Below, piece after piece: positions 34,701-43,680 of a DNA stretch of 64,000 nt (the stretch's first letter is position 1; the number at the start of each line of letters is the position of its first letter). This DNA is from Natronorubrum halalkaliphilum (GTDB taxonomy: Archaea; Halobacteriota; Halobacteria; Halobacteriales; Natrialbaceae). The notes beneath the pieces are model-generated. The model was not told the DNA's origin. It was given only the letters and a program-made list of their open reading frames with translations, and did no database searches. The translations under genes were made by a program, and so were the position numbers. The stretch spans positions 1 through 64,000 of the forward strand of contig NZ_WUYX01000013.1 of assembly GCF_009834785.1 (NCBI RefSeq), read 5' to 3'.

Positions 34701-35685
34701 ATGACGTCCTCGGTGACCGGGCGGTGGCCGACGTTCGGATACACCTCAACTCGACCCGTCGCGTCCGCGTCCTCGTACACCGATTTGCAAAACGGCATCC
34801 GATCCTCCTGCATGTGGGTTCCGTAGACGTCTAGCGCAATCTCGCGCTGTGATGGATTCCAGGCATCGTTGTACGGGATCGTATCGTTCTGGTCATCCCC
34901 GCCATATACACCAGCTGATCGGTCTCTTGCCAGCCTTCCAGATCGAATTCGTGGCCGGTCAGGGACACGAGGTCGGCGACGCCGACCTGGTAGTTCAGTT
35001 GGTGCCCGTTCGCTTCGGTTTCGGGTAGGAGTGCCGTTCCGTTGATCCCGCCAGCGGTGGCCGATCTGACGATCTCCGGATGAAGCGCAGTGAATCGATT
35101 CACGAAGTTCCCCGATGCGGAGAATCCGTTCATGAGGATCCCGTCGGCAACGGGATACGAACGGTCGGCGAGTTTCGCTTTCGCGTGCTCGATCATGTGA
35201 AGCAGCTGTTGATCGACTCGTTCTAACTTTCCGCCGTCAATTTGCATCGTCTCGACGTCGAGTGCGTGGACGTAGTGGTAGCCATCGACTGGATCGGACG
35301 CCGGGCGCGGGAACACGGGGACGAGGACGGGAACACGAAGTTCGTCGGCGATTTGTCTCGGTGTCTGTCTCTCGATCAGGCTCTCCGCAGCCTCGCGATG
35401 ATCCTCGAGCGAATCCGAGGTCCCTCCCGTGTTGTTCGGTTCGACGAGAAGCGGGCGATCGTACTCGTCAACAGTTGCCGGAGCGTAGAGATAGTACGGA
35501 TAGTTGAACCCAGCATCGCTATCGGCCGAGATCACCGTCACGTCCAGTTCGCCGTTGCTGGCTGTTAGCGAACGTCCCTTGCCGTCAGCGCTCACTGCAC
35601 CGACGGCCAACCCACTTGACGTAACCGTCGTCGTAACGGCGGTCGTTTTCAGTAGGTCGCGACGATTGATACCGGAATCAGACAT
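31763..35685 (-). pseudogene. Tat-exported esterase-like surface protein with GLUG repeats and CFI-box-CTERM, frameshifted
   Basis: One gene now read as two frames. 35685-34831 encodes a twin-arginine signal (INRRDLLKTTAVTTTVTSSG) and an alpha/beta-hydrolase-like domain with nucleophile-elbow-like NGFSASGNFVNRF and FTALHPEIVRS. At a CCCC run (34897-34900, + strand) the frame breaks, and the other frame continues GDDQNDTIPYNDAWNPSQRE, then MPFCKSVYEDADATG and YPNVGHRPVTEDVIDFHRKH, the expected catalytic-His region. That frame then carries Ig/CARDB-like modules, GLUG-type repeats (about residues 400-600 of the second frame: GLFGNVSGGTISDVRL), more CARDB-like modules, and the CFI box (DECFIATAAEGSLDHDHVVQ ... 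YYATSPPIAEWISRSDRRRR). Restored length is about 1,300 residues. One added base in the G run would repair it, so assembly error must be excluded. Confidence 0.82.
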
Positions 35686-36007
35686 CGCAGCCTCGGCTGA
35701 GTATTGCGATCTGTGATTCCAAACGACTCTTCGTTAGGTATCTATGTGAGAGAGTAACAGAATCTGACATACTCACTAATTTTCTCGGTGTTTCTTAGTT
35801 CTGGTGATCACTCGATGAGACCGTTCCTTCGGATATCGGGCTGTACAAAACTTGTAAACGATCTGTAATCGTCCGAAATAACTGATCCTTCCAGCGACGA
35901 TACTCCCTACCGCCAACAGCTGGCTACGCACTCCACAGTGGGTGGGATCGAAAGGGACGGCGGGCTCGAGCGCCTACCCACTTCTCGAGACCCACAGACC
36001 TGCTCGC
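35686..36007. other. Upstream region of frameshifted surface-protein gene
   Basis: No gene. Contains AT-rich patches that could hold the promoter of the minus-strand gene; no clear TATA element was identified. Confidence 0.4.
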
Positions 36008-36070
36008 TCAGACCTCATCACTATCAGTCAATCCGGCAGCCGTCACAACTCGAGAGAGCGGCCGAAGTAC
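36008..36070 (-). pseudogene. CFI-box-CTERM tail relic
   Basis: Minus-strand VLRPLSRVVTAAGLTDSDEV and a TGA at 36008-36010. VRPLSRVVTAAGLT is the same as the last residues of the surface protein ending at 31763, and the DNA is nearly identical to 31780-31822. It is a duplicated 3' end, fused to the + strand gene fragment that follows. Confidence 0.7.
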
Positions 36071-36487
36071 GATACGAGCGGGTCGGTCGTTCTTTCGGAG
36101 ACAGTAACGGATATCGCTGATGGGGAGGATCCGACGGGGAACCAACAGCCGAGCAACCCGGACGGACCGGAGCTTGAAACGTTCACGGTTACTGATGACA
36201 CGCTCAACGACAATACCGAGTATACGGTCGACTACGAAGTCTCCGAGTCCGACCGGCTCGAAGAGGTGCGCGTAACCTTCGAAAACACGGAACCTGGCGA
36301 AGGATGGGCGACGAGGACGAAGACGAGCGACGAGGCCCCGACCGGTACGGTGACGTATTCACAGGGAGGCACCGAGGGACACGCCTACGAAATTACGGTC
36401 GGGGTCGTAAACGAAAACGGTATTGTCGTCGATTCGGGATCAATCGCCCATGTCGCAGGTAGCGATGGAACCGTGTCGTTTCCGTAA
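36071..36487 (+). pseudogene. Fragment of an exported Ig-like surface protein
   Basis: About 138 residues, without a real start. SGSVVLSETVTDIADGEDPT, then TEYTVDYEVSESDRLEEVRV and HAYEITVGVVNENGIVVDSG form one or two beta-sandwich (Ig-like or PKD-like) modules of haloarchaeal cell-surface proteins. The 5' end joins the CFI-tail relic at about 36070, so upstream coding is lost. The stop is at 36485-36487. Confidence 0.55.
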
Positions 36488-36632
36488 TCTCGTTTTTGAT
36501 GACAACACGTGCCAGCGACCGATCATACAATGGGTCTAGGCCATATATTTCGTCCATCAGACAAAATATACTCTCTCGTCCTGCTTCCCACGCAAATCTA
36601 CGCTATCAAGAGAAAATCGTGCCGTATCTTAA

Positions 36633-36676
36633 CCACGATTAGTAAAATCGTGGTTTTACTAATCGCAATTTTACTA
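36633..36676. promoter_or_regulatory. Overlapping alternative inverted repeats
   Basis: CCACGATT/AATCGTGG (36633-36640 with 36646-36653) and CGATTAGTAAAA/TTTTACTAATCG (36636-36647 with 36654-36665) are both perfect and cannot form together. It lies in an AT-rich island within the 36488-36897 gap, which holds no supported gene. Confidence 0.5.
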
Positions 36677-36863
36677 TTTGGATTCCGTCTTCGGTGTGTC
36701 ATCAAAAGAGGATCCAAGATCGGGACGCGATTCGTCCCAAAGAATGTTGCGTAGCAGACCTAAACGCTGAGCCGTGCCAGACCATGCTCAGGGGAAGCCA
36801 CCTCTCGAGCATTCATCCCACCAGAAGTACACTCGAGAACACTGTTCGAAGACATTCATGGAT

Positions 36864-36876
36864 AGTTATATAATGT
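36864..36876 (+). promoter_or_regulatory. TATA element of leaderless promoter
   Basis: GTTATATAATG centred about 28 bases before the ATG at 36898. This spacing predicts a transcript starting at or next to the start codon, as is typical of haloarchaea. Confidence 0.6.
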
Positions 36877-36897
36877 CCGTGACGAGTGTGGCGTACA

Positions 36898-37431
36898 ATG
36901 ACGGCACACAAACGGGTCGTTCCGGTGGCCTCCGGGGCGATGCTGGCGATTCTGTACTGTCTGTGGACCTACTGGATCGTGATCGGCTCCCTGCCGGTCT
37001 GGTCGACCGTGGGAGTCGGGGTCGCGACCGCGTTCGTCCTGTCCTGGCGTGCGGGTCGAACGGACGCGGTGGAGGGGACCTGGCTCGAGTTGGTCCGCGG
37101 CGTCGTCGTCGCGGTGCCGGCGGTAGCCGCGCTGATCGTGTACTCGGGGGTCGGCGGCATGCTCAGAACGAGCCTCGACGCGTTCAGCGGCGATCCGTTG
37201 ACGGGGACGGCACCAGGAACCCAGTTCGCCGCCACCGTCCCTGACGGCGTTTCGGTGCCCTACAGCCTCTTTTTCGACGCGGAGCTGACCGGCGAGATTT
37301 CGACGGCCGAGACGTACTTCGCCCTGTTCGTGTTCGATCCGATCTACATGCTGATCGCGATGGAGTCGCTGATCCTGTTCGCCATCGGCTGTGTCATCGG
37401 CGCGCTCTGGTACGGACGGGTTCGTCGCTGA
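36898..37431 (+). CDS. Small integral membrane protein
   Basis: 177 residues from ATG 36898, with four predicted transmembrane helices: VVPVASGAMLAILYCLWTYW, VGVGVATAFVLSW, VVVAVPAVAALIVYSGVGGM and LIAMESLILFAIGCVIGALW. The loop between helices 3 and 4 (about residues 100-145) is extracellular-like and lacks Cys. No family is recognised. A leaderless promoter precedes it. The 3' end faces the large surface-protein gene with 133 bases between. Confidence 0.7.
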   Translation: MTAHKRVVPVASGAMLAILYCLWTYWIVIGSLPVWSTVGVGVATAFVLSWRAGRTDAVEGTWLELVRGVVVAVPAVAALIVYSGVGGMLRTSLDAFSGDPLTGTAPGTQFAATVPDGVSVPYSLFFDAELTGEISTAETYFALFVFDPIYMLIAMESLILFAIGCVIGALWYGRVRR

Positions 37432-37564
37432 CCGCGTTCTAACAGGTGCCGCTCGAGAAGACAAACACCGTATCGGAAGCAATCATAGAATAATTCTCGT
37501 GGATCTTCGTTTACTGGCAGAAATACAGCAAAGAGCGACTCAGGAAGACGATGGCGTCAGGGAA

Positions 37565-40297
37565 TCATGCGTCAGATCCATCGAATCCGAGTGCGGAGGC
37601 GACCCGGGCTGCAGGTCGGACGACTGTCGAGCGAACGATCGAGCGTCGACGTGGACTCTGTGCAATCCAATCAGCGACCGGCGGACTGGTCCCGTAGTAC
37701 AATCGGACGAACAGTTCACCAATCGTGTTTCCTTTCAGGCTCGAGTCACGGAACGCTCGTAACGTCTCGACCTGATCGTGGTCGGGTGTTCCACAGGCCG
37801 CCGTTGCGATGAAACAGCCTTCCCGGACGTTGACCGTCTCGGTTGTTACAGCGAGAGGCATGTCTGTGTCGTCCATAATGTATAGCGTAACCTCGTGATC
37901 GCCTGGGTCGCTGAAGGTGTGGGTCGCTTCGGTCCCAGTGGCGTCGATCCTGTCATCGTCCGTGAAGTCCCACATGTATTCCTCGATCTTTTCGGCCGGC
38001 TCGGACGCGCTGGCGTCAAACGTCACCTCGGTCTCGACGTCGGGAGACTCCGGCGAGAACGTAAACGAGGCCGTCGGGCCTGCGTCATCGGCAACAGTAA
38101 CGGTATCGGAGGCTAACGTTTCGCCGGGCTTGTACTCCCCGGCCTGGGGCTGGACAGCAAGGGTAATCTCCTCTCCTTCGGTCAGATCCCTGGTCAGTTC
38201 GATCAGCCCATAGCCAAAGGGTATTTCGGGTGGTAGCAGTATTGGCTCCTCGATAAGTTCGTCGTCTGCCTCATCCACGACGCGCACCTCTACCTCGTCG
38301 TGATCGGCAAAGTCCTCGTCGGACACGGTAACGCTGATGGAGACGTACTCGTCGCTGTCGGACGGTTGTTGCGTAAACGTGGCGTACGATGCATCCGCTG
38401 AGGTCGGCTCTCTCTGAAGCGCCTTGTCGCGGTCCTCGTCTCCTTCTTCAAGGAGAGCAATCTCTAGGATATCGCCTGCTTCGAGTCCGTCGGTCAGGCC
38501 GACTCTGTCTTGAACATTCTTGCCAGGATCAACCGTCAGGACGTCCGCTGTCAAGTCCGATCCATCGGGCCGGAATGCTCGTACATCCACTCCGTCGTCA
38601 CGAGTAGCTGGAACGTCAATATTAACTTCGATAGACTCTGAACCGACGCTGGGCCGTTCCGCGACGTCAAACTCCGGGTGACCAAAGACGGTCGTCTGCT
38701 CCGAAACCAGTACCTTCTCCTCGTCGTACTCGTCCGCAGCTTCCTGGATGGCCGCCGTGATTTCGTCACCCTCGGTAAGTTCTTCAGTCAGTGGTAGCCG
38801 GTCGCCCCAGATAGTCACGTACTCGGGTACGTCAATCAGATCAACGCCATCCGCGTCCACGATCCGCAGCTCCAAGTCCTCCCCGTCCGTATCCCGGTGG
38901 TCGTCGGAGACGGTCGCGATCACCTCGACGAAGTCGTCGTCGTCAGTCGGTTGTCGTGTGAAATCGACGTGTGTGGCGTTCACCGTCTCGCCAGCGCTAC
39001 GGAGCGCCTCGTCGGGGTCTGTGACCCCTTCTTCAAGGAGAGCGATATCCAGGCCGTCTCCGGCCTCGAGCGGCTCGACCAGTTCGACGGTTTCGACGAC
39101 GGTCTCGCCGGGTTGGACGGTGATGGCTTGATCCGTTAGATCAGTTCCATCCCAATGGAATGCGCGGACGTCTACCGGATCGCCGTCCGACGGAACAACG
39201 ACCTCTACCTCGATGGACTCAGCACCTGGATCGGGTCGTTCCCTAATGTCGATCCCTGTTACACCGGCGTGTGGTCGGAAATGCGACAAGATATCGGGTA
39301 CTGCATCACTCTGCGTCTCAAACTGGCTGGTGTCGTCGTACTGCTTAAACTGCGCCTCGAGGCCAGCCTCTTCGTAGACCGCCTCGCTGTGCTCGAATCG
39401 GGCCAGAGGATCGTTGCTGTACACGTCGGTTACGTCCTGACGTTGCTCCTCATTCCACACCAAATCGGAATCGACGAGATCCATTTCCGACTCGTCGCCT
39501 GTGTAGAGGAACTGATCGACGTCTGCGAACGCAGTCTGATCGAACGGCTCGTCGACATCCGCAACGCCGATGGGGTAGTTCAGCGTGGTGTCGTTCGCTT
39601 CCGTTTCTGGAAGGAGCGCCGTCCCGCTGAATCCACCGGCCGCCACCGCCCGGACTCTCTCGGGGTGGAGTGCCGCAAACCGGTTGACGAACAGTCCGCC
39701 ATAGAGAAAACCGTTCAGCAAGACGCCATCAGCAACGGGATGCCACTCGTCAGTCAGGCGATCCGCTGCGTCGTCGATCGCGGCGAGGAGTTGCTCGTCG
39801 AAGCGTTCGAGCGGCCCCTCGTCGAGCCCCATCGTTTCGGCGTCCAGCGCCGGAGCACAGTACGTTTCATCCTCTGGTTCGGTCTCGAACCATGGGATAA
39901 CTGGGACGAGCACGGGAACCTCGAGTTCGCGGGCGAACTGCCTGCCCCTAGCTTCGATCCAATTCTCTGCGTCCTCAACGTGTGATCCCAGATCGTCGTC
40001 CGGTTGCGAAAAGGGGACCGGCATCACGAGCAGTGGCCGTTCTTGGTCGTCACGGATCCGCGGCGGACCGTACAGGTGGTACATGTAATTGAAGTCGTCT
40101 CCATCATCGGGGTGGATAGTCGCTTCAAACTCGTTGGAGGACGCCGCGACCGACGTGGTCCCGCCGGTCGCTCCGAAGCCGATTGCACCGAGTACCCCCG
40201 CACCTGTAGTTTTCAGCACGTTCCGCCTGCTTGTGGCGACTTGTTTCTTCCGTGACCGATCAACTCCCACAAAATTACCGTCAGCAATATCTACCAT
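37565..40297 (-). CDS. Tat-exported esterase-like surface protein with PKD domain and CFI-box-CTERM
   Basis: 910 residues. Tat signal at about 20-52 (SRRNVLKTTGAGVLGAIGFG). Residues about 55-335 are an alpha/beta-hydrolase-like domain, homologous to that of the frameshifted neighbour, but the elbow reads NGFLYGGLFVNRF where the neighbour has NGFSASG, so the nucleophile Ser is missing. Two tandem repeats of about 190 residues follow (each with ESIEV, DVRAF, ALLEEG and FTRQP/FTQQP). A PKD domain comes next (TASFTFSPESPDVETEVTFD ... YMWDF). The CFI box follows (GCFIATAACGTPDHDQVETL ... YYGTSPPVADWIAQSPRRRS). The protein is exported folded and probably kept at the cell surface. It looks intact and is possibly a pseudo-esterase that binds rather than cleaves. 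Confidence 0.85.
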   Translation of the reverse strand: MVDIADGNFVGVDRSRKKQVATSRRNVLKTTGAGVLGAIGFGATGGTTSVAASSNEFEATIHPDDGDDFNYMYHLYGPPRIRDDQERPLLVMPVPFSQPDDDLGSHVEDAENWIEARGRQFARELEVPVLVPVIPWFETEPEDETYCAPALDAETMGLDEGPLERFDEQLLAAIDDAADRLTDEWHPVADGVLLNGFLYGGLFVNRFAALHPERVRAVAAGGFSGTALLPETEANDTTLNYPIGVADVDEPFDQTAFADVDQFLYTGDESEMDLVDSDLVWNEEQRQDVTDVYSNDPLARFEHSEAVYEEAGLEAQFKQYDDTSQFETQSDAVPDILSHFRPHAGVTGIDIRERPDPGAESIEVEVVVPSDGDPVDVRAFHWDGTDLTDQAITVQPGETVVETVELVEPLEAGDGLDIALLEEGVTDPDEALRSAGETVNATHVDFTRQPTDDDDFVEVIATVSDDHRDTDGEDLELRIVDADGVDLIDVPEYVTIWGDRLPLTEELTEGDEITAAIQEAADEYDEEKVLVSEQTTVFGHPEFDVAERPSVGSESIEVNIDVPATRDDGVDVRAFRPDGSDLTADVLTVDPGKNVQDRVGLTDGLEAGDILEIALLEEGDEDRDKALQREPTSADASYATFTQQPSDSDEYVSISVTVSDEDFADHDEVEVRVVDEADDELIEEPILLPPEIPFGYGLIELTRDLTEGEEITLAVQPQAGEYKPGETLASDTVTVADDAGPTASFTFSPESPDVETEVTFDASASEPAEKIEEYMWDFTDDDRIDATGTEATHTFSDPGDHEVTLYIMDDTDMPLAVTTETVNVREGCFIATAACGTPDHDQVETLRAFRDSSLKGNTIGELFVRLYYGTSPPVADWIAQSPRRRSIVRSTVVRPAARVASALGFDGSDA

Positions 40298-40327
40298 ACT
40301 GGTATCAAATAGCGAATGTTAATAAGA

Positions 40328-40337
40328 TTTTTTATAT
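40328..40337 (-). promoter_or_regulatory. Probable TATA element of the 910-residue surface-protein gene
   Basis: ATATAAAAAA on the minus strand, about 35 bases before the ATG at 40297, predicting a short leader of about 10 bases. It lies in an AT-rich 380-base gap with no other feature supported. Confidence 0.45.
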
Positions 40338-40680
40338 CTTGGTTAAAGTTCTCTTCTATCTCCTTATGTTTTCCAATATCCGAGTACTCCAACCGAAATT
40401 CGTCCCACACGGAACTAAACAGCCGAAATTGGGGATCATCATCCCGAATCTTCCATCACTCATATCAACCCTTTACCCTTGTAGTCCGGAGAAAACTCAG
40501 CACGGGATAAACGAGTTATAAATAGGTTCGTTTTCTTTCATGTCAAACTAAATCCATCAACCTTTAAGTATTATCTCTGTACGTATCGTTTATCGAGTAC
40601 TCGCGAAGAGGGATGAAAACCGCTCGAGGACATCCTCTCCCGACTCACGCCCACACCACCGAAAAAAGACGCCGACCCGA

Positions 40681-41850
40681 TCAGTTCGCTTCGGCGTCGA
40701 CCGGCGTCGACTCCTCGTAGGCCAGTTCCTCTGCGTCGCCTTCGACGTCGAACTGACAGTCCTCCGCGGCCGCTTCGACGGCCGCCACGAGCGACTCGAA
40801 GTCCGACTCGAGTTCCTCCTCGTCGAACAGCGGCGTACACTTCGCGCTGACGGTCACCGAGAGCATGGCGGCCGTTTCGGTCGTGGTCGTCTCGGGGACG
40901 GGGAACGGCCCGTCGCTGCCGTCGGCGCTGAACTCGTTGTGCGCGACCGGGTAGACGGTTCCCTCTTCGACGCAGGCGAGTTCGGCCCACTCCCGGGTGC
41001 GGATGGCGTAATCGTACGCGAGCACGCCGCCGCCGACGAGGACGAGGACGGCACCGAGCACGGAGGCGGTGGCCGACCCGACGTCCGCGCCGACCAGCAT
41101 GATGCCGACGACGGTGAGGAACGCGCCCAGGGTGGCGACCGTCAACAGCGAATCGGCGTACTCGTCGTCGAGGTCGGGGACGAGGGGCTGGGACTGCTCG
41201 ATCGGCCGGTTGTTCGCTTTGAACCCGCCTTCGGCGTGGAAGACGTCTTCGGCCGCGGCCGAGGCTCGTCCACCCTGGGTCGGCGAGACGTTCGTCGACA
41301 CCACGTAGCCGAGGTCTTCGGCGCGCTGGCGCAGGGCGATGTGGAACGAGTGCGCGGCGAAGTTATCGGGCGCCCGGATCGTGAACTGTTCCGTGTGGTC
41401 GTCGAAGATCTCGTAGGCGCCCCGCCAGGTCAACACTGCCACGATCGCGCCGAGGAGCGCCGTCGCGACCAGGACGCCGGCAAGGAAAAACTCCTGGAGC
41501 GCGAGTGCGAGGACCATCACGACCGCCGCGGACAGCATCAACGCGACGCCGTACGAGCGCCGCAGGGCGTGTTTCCCCATCCGTGACCAGTCGGTCGCGG
41601 CGATGATGTCCTGACGGTCGTGGCCGAGGCTAGGCCGGGTACCGGGCAACGCCCCGCCGCTTGCACCCTGGTAGCGGGCGACCACGAGCAGGCCGACGCC
41701 CACGGCGGCCAGCAGCCACCAGAGACCGACGAGCGGTTCCACCGCGCTGAGCGGTGCATCCGGCCCCTCGGTGACACCGGTGAAACTCACGATGCCTAAC
41801 ACTCCGGCGAGTCCGATCAACCGCTTTCCGTATGTCGATGGTGATGCCAT
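40681..41850 (-). CDS. Multi-pass membrane protein of unknown function
   Basis: 389 residues with six or so predicted helices: LIGLAGVLGIVSFTGVTEG, PLVGLWWLLAAVGVGLLVVA, a pair at about 100-140 (ALMLSAAVVMVLALALQEFF, AGVLVATALLGAIVAVLTW), and a second pair at about 235-275 (SLLTVATLGAFLTVVGIMLV, SVLGAVLVLVGGGVLAYDYA). Between them is a cytoplasmic domain with HIALRQRAEDLGYVVST, and the C terminus is acidic. It resembles other haloarchaeal membrane proteins without assigned role. It is convergent to nothing and flanked by gaps, so it is probably monocistronic. Confidence 0.7.
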   Translation of the reverse strand: MASPSTYGKRLIGLAGVLGIVSFTGVTEGPDAPLSAVEPLVGLWWLLAAVGVGLLVVARYQGASGGALPGTRPSLGHDRQDIIAATDWSRMGKHALRRSYGVALMLSAAVVMVLALALQEFFLAGVLVATALLGAIVAVLTWRGAYEIFDDHTEQFTIRAPDNFAAHSFHIALRQRAEDLGYVVSTNVSPTQGGRASAAAEDVFHAEGGFKANNRPIEQSQPLVPDLDDEYADSLLTVATLGAFLTVVGIMLVGADVGSATASVLGAVLVLVGGGVLAYDYAIRTREWAELACVEEGTVYPVAHNEFSADGSDGPFPVPETTTTETAAMLSVTVSAKCTPLFDEEELESDFESLVAAVEAAAEDCQFDVEGDAEELAYEESTPVDAEAN

Positions 41851-42300
41851 ACCACGGACAACCTACGCGGAGCTAATAATTCTTTTTCTTTGATATATTT
41901 CGGCAGTGACTAGCTGATAGAAAGTAATTACCGATGGTGCCTTCAGAGACCGAAAGACGAGTAAAAGCGACCACGCACATCGAACGGCATCGATATCGAT
42001 CACCGCACAAACGCCGTCGAAGAGACAGAGGATACCACTACCAATCAAACTGCTAACAGTACGTCCACGGTTACCGAACTGTCCGCGGCACGAGCATATG
42101 CAATAAAATGTACGGCGGACTCACCCGCACACATCCTGTTCTCCGTTTCATATGAGCGAAAAGCACCCCATTCGGACATTATCTAATCAATCGCTAGCAG
42201 TAGGCTTCACTTCGACTTCCTATAGGTCGTGACTATACATTAGTTTAGAAGAGAAGACTCGGTTCGAAAGGAACGGGGTACAGGTACGAAAAGATAGTGC
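41851..42300. other. Intergenic region, nothing recognised
   Basis: 450 bases without a supported gene. AT-rich upstream of 41850 (probable promoter), otherwise featureless. Confidence 0.4.
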
Positions 42301-42846
42301 TCAAATTTCTGTTTCCATGTAGGACAACACGTCCCAGATATTCAAAACGGAGATTCGACCGTCGTAGTACGTGTTACGCAGAGCAGATTCGATAGAATCC
42401 TCAGCGTGTCTATCATCGAAGAGAATTCCAATCCGGTCAAAGTTCCTGGATCCTAGTAACATGATGGAGATTGCCGGAAGCGACGCGTCCGTCTTTCGGA
42501 GTTCGTCAGGGTTCTCCTGTTCTCGCTCGGCGATTTTGGTATGTGCGCTGTCAAAGAGTTCCCCTGCACGTGGTCCATCGTGGACACGAACTCCCGGTTG
42601 GAGTTCCCCAGTCTTTTCGATCCATTCGGCAGTCTGAGCTTTGTCTACCCAGTCAATACTCATGTACGCTTGCTGTTCGTCAAGTTCAGTGAGTACTCGT
42701 TGTGTTAAAAATAGCCTTACATCCTCCTGTTTCACGTACTCGATGAAGGTTTGGTACTTGGCTGTTCGAGTTCCCCCGAGTGTCCGGAGAAAACTCGTGT
42801 CCAAGACCAACGCAGAAGGAAACGGCGTCAAATCGTTCCCGCTCAT
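42301..42846 (-). CDS. PIN-like nuclease domain protein
   Basis: 181 residues. PIN-like acidic positions: SALVLDTSFLRTLGG (Asp16), QRVLTELDEQQ (Glu), LRKTDASLPAISIML (Asp) and IGILFDDRHAEDSIES (Asp). It follows a winged-helix gene with a 4-base ATGA overlap, an order typical of toxin-antitoxin or regulator-RNase modules in haloarchaea. No lesions are seen. Confidence 0.75.
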   Translation of the reverse strand: MSGNDLTPFPSALVLDTSFLRTLGGTRTAKYQTFIEYVKQEDVRLFLTQRVLTELDEQQAYMSIDWVDKAQTAEWIEKTGELQPGVRVHDGPRAGELFDSAHTKIAEREQENPDELRKTDASLPAISIMLLGSRNFDRIGILFDDRHAEDSIESALRNTYYDGRISVLNIWDVLSYMETEI

Positions 42847-43457
42847 TCGTGCGTATACGGGGCTTCTTCGAGGGCTCTGTCGGGAAGCGAAACGTCGAAT
42901 TCAGTGGCGGGGATGGAGGGATCAAGGTCCTTCAGCAGGTAGACGATCTTCTCGATCGCTTGCGTGACTGCAATTCCTTCGACAGCGGGAACCGCAAGCG
43001 CGTCTGCTGCTCCGCGGCGGCTTGTGTTTCCGCGTAGGTATTCGATGGTTTGTGCGATGGCGGAGCTGAGCTTCGGCTTTCCGTGACGCTCAACGAAGAG
43101 TTCGATATCTTCGTTCAGTTCAATTGCACCATACACGGCAATCATGACCGGACCAATAGGCTCTTCTCCGTTCCACATGCCGGATACTGGCTTTGCTTTC
43201 CAGAGGATGGCCCTTTCTCGTCTCTCGTCTAACTGTTCCGCTGCGCCGAGCTGTTGGAGGATCTTCGCATAGTTATGAGCGGCGCTACTGGAGAGATGGA
43301 CGCGCTCTACACTTTCGCCGACTGTGGTCGGAGAGTTGAGAAGCATATCGGTGTAGAAGACCGCGAGTTCCGGCCTGTAGAGCAGCTCGTGGATTGTAAA
43401 GAACTCTTCTCTCTTCTCTTCGGCCTCGGGTGAAGTATCGGGGGGAGCGTGGGCCAT
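42843..43457 (-). CDS. Winged-helix regulator, partner of PIN-like gene
   Basis: 204 residues. The N-terminal winged helix spans about 15-90 (LYRPELAVFYTDMLLNSPTT, VGESVERVHLSSSAAHNYAK, ILQQLGAAEQLDERRERAIL, with an RAILWKAKP wing). The helical C-terminal half (SSAIAQTIEYLRGNTSRRGA, AVTQAIEKIVYLLKDLDPS-like) likely mediates dimerisation or toxin binding. Its stop overlaps the ATG of the PIN gene, so it is probably the antitoxin/regulator of that gene. Confidence 0.72.
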   Translation of the reverse strand: MAHAPPDTSPEAEEKREEFFTIHELLYRPELAVFYTDMLLNSPTTVGESVERVHLSSSAAHNYAKILQQLGAAEQLDERRERAILWKAKPVSGMWNGEEPIGPVMIAVYGAIELNEDIELFVERHGKPKLSSAIAQTIEYLRGNTSRRGAADALAVPAVEGIAVTQAIEKIVYLLKDLDPSIPATEFDVSLPDRALEEAPYTHE

Positions 43458-43680
43458 TCGAGTCCACAGTACGCGGACTGAGGACTAAAAACCACTGGTC
43501 CGTTGCCCTCTCGAAAATGTTCGAACGACGTGACTGAGCACGCGTCAGATAAATTCGAATATCAGTTCGCTCCCTTGTGAACCATAGGCAAAAGCCCTCT
43601 GAACACCCCGATCACGCTCCGTGACCGTACTCGAGTTCAAAACATTCTCCGAGACGACCCGATACCCAACCGACCACCAG

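Noticed and set aside
34897-34900. Phase-variation tract
   Set aside because: The run is only four bases long, too short for efficient slippage, so simple mutation or sequencing error is preferred.
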